In this document: piece after piece, positions 5,081 to 5,398 of the stretch
Numbering within the stretch: the stretch's first letter is position 1
Layout: the number at the start of each line of letters is the position of its first letter
DNA from: Parvularculaceae bacterium
GTDB lineage: Bacteria; Pseudomonadota; Alphaproteobacteria; Caulobacterales; Parvularculaceae
Reading direction: 5' to 3'
DNA length: 5,398 bases
Assembly (NCBI GenBank): GCA_027080545.1
Contig: JALWRV010000236.1
Location: 1-5,398 of the forward strand
The notes under the pieces: generated by a model
What the model was told of the DNA's origin: nothing
Database searches by the model: none
Seen by the model: the letters and a program-made list of their open reading frames with translations, nothing else
Made by a program: the position numbers and the translations under genes

Positions 5081-5398
5081 ATGAAAAAAAGCCGCCCCGC
5101 AAAACCTTATTCTCATCGCCGTCGATTACCAAAAGGTGGGCGGGCGCGTAGCGTTCCGGAACGGCAGGGGGCGTTGGTGATTGATCATCTCGGTGCGGGC
5201 GGCGATGGCATGGGAGAAATTGACGGACACAAAATAGCGGTGGCCAAGGCCTTGCCCGGGGAACATATCCGTCTTTCCTATCATGGGGGGCGTGGGCGGG
5301 TGCTGGAATTGTTGAGCGCGTCGGCGCAAAGAATAGACCCTCCTTGTCCACATTTTGTTGATTGTGGGGGGTGCCAGACCCAGCACATGGCATCCGAA
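5081..5398 (+). CDS. TrmA/RlmD-type RNA (uracil-5-)-methyltransferase, N-terminal part, cut by window end
   Basis: The frame is open from this ATG to the last base, giving 106 residues with no stop. A lysine/arginine-rich N-terminus (1-28) leads into a TRAM-like RNA-binding domain, recognisable from HLGAGGDGMGEIDG (36-49) and VAKALPGE (54-61). After it comes CPHFVDCGGCQTQH (89-102), the start of the [4Fe-4S] cluster motif. It has Cys 89, 95 and 98 with the C-x5-C-x2-C spacing of the RlmD/TrmA family, and the fourth Cys should lie beyond the window. The SAM-binding and catalytic domains are not visible. These enzymes make 5-methyluridine in 23S rRNA or tRNA; which one cannot be decided here. 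It starts 10 bases after the valS stop and has no clear Shine-Dalgarno, so it is probably cotranscribed and translationally coupled. A start further inside (TTG at 5174) is possible but would remove the basic tail. Confidence 0.9.
   Translation, partial: MKKSRPAKPYSHRRRLPKGGRARSVPERQGALVIDHLGAGGDGMGEIDGHKIAVAKALPGEHIRLSYHGGRGRVLELLSASAQRIDPPCPHFVDCGGCQTQHMASE

Overview
The window looks like ordinary chromosomal DNA from an alphaproteobacterium. The main clue is a PopZ/DUF2497 gene directly upstream of valS, with a Pcm-like methyltransferase before it. This is a recurrent alphaproteobacterial neighbourhood, recalled from general knowledge and not from a search. The order or genus cannot be fixed from this sequence. 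Base composition is moderate, about 54% GC by hand count in the parts of valS that were counted.

Layout. A complete tRNA-Cys(GCA) gene lies on the minus strand at 50-123. It diverges from a plus-strand series that fills the rest of the window. After a 271-nt gap with possible leader structures comes a 218-aa member of the protein-L-isoaspartate methyltransferase family (395-1051). A 213-nt gap follows, where relatives often carry a TolC-family gene. This gap holds several inverted repeats and a possible 8-codon mini-ORF. Next is popZ (1265-2095, 276 aa), closed by a strong intrinsic terminator at 2120-2148. After a short leader comes valS (2236-5070, 944 aa). Ten bases later begins a TrmA/RlmD-type RNA m5U methyltransferase (5081 to the window end), cut off by the edge after 106 codons.

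How the genes relate. tRNA-Cys, ValRS and the RNA methyltransferase belong to the translation apparatus. The last two are close enough to share a transcript and perhaps be translationally coupled. PopZ is a cell-pole organiser with no known biochemical link to ValRS, and the terminator between them argues for separate transcription. The Pcm-like protein would act on damaged proteins if it is a true PIMT, but its substrate loop is degenerate.

Most notable points: an AT-rich, unusually long connective segment inside ValRS that contains a near-perfect hairpin; a PopZ linker that is alanine-rich and poor in proline, with a basic island; the missing tolC; and the divergent Pcm. No CRISPR array, transposase, phage gene or recognisable novel multi-gene system was seen. 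The standout items are variations on core genes.
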